Part shown: positions 6,868 to 6,998 of the stretch, piece by piece
Numbering within the stretch: position 1 is the stretch's first letter
Layout: each line of letters opens with the position of its first letter
DNA from: Erysipelotrichaceae bacterium UBA1783
Lineage (GTDB): Bacteria > Bacillota_I > Bacilli_A > Erysipelotrichales > Erysipelotrichaceae
Reading direction: 5' to 3'
Assembly: GCA_002315205.1 (NCBI GenBank)
Contig: DCGH01000085.1
Coordinates: forward strand, 1-6,998
Length of the DNA stretch: 6,998 nt
The notes under the pieces: generated by a model
The model's input: only the letters and a program-made list of their open reading frames with translations
Told to the model about the DNA's origin: nothing
The model's database searches: none
Translations under genes and position numbers: made by a program

Positions 6868-6883
6868 TTCACACAATTTCACA
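6868..6883. repeat. Two TTCACA direct repeats 10 bases apart at the predicted transcription start
   Basis: The plus strand carries TTCACA at 6868-6873 and again at 6878-6883, one helical turn apart. They cover about +1 to +17 of the transcript predicted from the promoter at 6891-6919. The spacing suits a DNA-binding protein docking on one face, but hexamers in AT-rich DNA recur by chance. Confidence 0.25.
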
Positions 6884-6890
6884 AAAATAT

Positions 6891-6919
6891 ATGATAATTA
6901 CGCTAAATCCGCCTGTTAA
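6891..6919 (-). promoter_or_regulatory. Sigma-A-type promoter of the HAD / GT-RecX / yhaM / nnr operon
   Basis: On the minus strand the -35 TTAACA (6919-6914) matches TTGACA at 5 of 6. The -10 TATCAT (6896-6891) matches TATAAT at 5 of 6. The spacer is exactly 17 bases. The expected start is near 6884, giving a leader of about 70 bases. A weaker alternative is TTGCAC (6856-6851), 17 bases, TAAAAT (6833-6828), which would start almost at the ribosome binding site. Confidence 0.6.
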
Positions 6920-6932
6920 GATATAGTCATAA

Positions 6933-6947
6933 AGATGTTAAACATCT
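6933..6947. promoter_or_regulatory. 15-base perfect palindrome upstream of the operon promoter
   Basis: AGATGTT-A-AACATCT is a perfect dyad with 7-base arms around one central base. It lies 13 bases upstream of the -35 hexamer. The one-base centre makes it a poor RNA hairpin and a better protein-binding operator. It does not match operators I know (LexA, Rex, CcpA). The binding protein is unknown. Confidence 0.4.
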
Positions 6948-6975
6948 CCTTTCTATTTCGAATATATTTTATCCC

Positions 6976-6998
6976 AAAAAGTAAAGCAGGCATTGCCT
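6976..6998 (-). terminator. Probable terminator of the upstream minus-strand gene, cut by the window edge
   Basis: The minus strand at the edge reads AGGC-AAT-GCCTGCTTTACTTTTT. AGGC and GCCT can pair around a 3-base loop. If the bases beyond the window continue as AAAGC, the stem would grow to 9 bp, followed by an ACTTTTT tail. Only part of the left arm is visible, so the call depends on sequence outside the window. Confidence 0.4.

Noticed and set aside
6838..6876. Riboswitch or attenuator in the leader of the HAD gene
   Set aside because: TTGTG and CACAA can pair over a long loop only with wobble pairs. No known riboswitch core is visible, and the leader of about 70 bases is short for one.
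6867..6884. Rex (NADH-sensing) operator
   Set aside because: The half-site TTCACAA occurs, but the second copy is in direct rather than inverted orientation, unlike the Rex consensus.
6922..6950. Short leader peptide behind AAGGAG on the minus strand
   Set aside because: The ATG directly touching the SD is too close and the next ATG is about 15 bases away. The resulting frames have fewer than 10 codons.

Overview
The window reads as an AT-rich Bacillota (Firmicutes) chromosome. Every supportable gene lies on the minus strand, the genes are packed into operons with AGGAGG-type ribosome binding sites, tryptophan is encoded by TGG, and all visible stops are TAA or TAG. The gene families (YhaM, paired U32 proteins of the YrrN/YrrO type, a diacylglycerol glucosyltransferase-like GT4, RecX) fit Bacillota. 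An Erysipelotrichia-like gut bacterium is my guess, at low confidence. No insertion sequence, phage gene, tRNA, rRNA or CRISPR array is visible.

Transcription runs right to left. The right edge (6976-6998) appears to cut through the terminator of an upstream gene. A 186-base intergenic region follows, with a 15-base palindrome and a good sigma-A-type promoter (TTAACA, 17 bases, TATCAT). This starts a tight four-gene operon. It encodes a HAD-IB phosphatase (6246-6812), a 653-residue fusion of a GT4 glycosyltransferase with a complete RecX-like domain (4284-6245), the OB-fold/HD exoribonuclease YhaM (3359-4294), and a bifunctional NAD(P)HX epimerase/dehydratase whose epimerase half has lost its signature loop (1854-3347). 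The four genes are joined by a stop abutting a start (TAA-ATG), an 11-base overlap and an 11-base gap. A hairpin terminator at 1811-1839 closes the operon.

A second unit starts right after that terminator. An extended -10 promoter candidate lies so close to the next start codon that the message would be nearly leaderless. It carries two U32-family genes: a short protein lacking the U32 cysteines (904-1776, YrrN-like) and a cysteine-containing one (1-902, YrrO-like, cut by the left edge). By homology these act in 5-hydroxyuridine synthesis at tRNA position 34, not in proteolysis.

The most unusual element is the GT4-RecX fusion. It joins an enzyme that probably builds membrane glycolipid to a RecA-modulating fold in one uninterrupted reading frame, in an operon that also holds a nuclease and a metabolite-repair enzyme.
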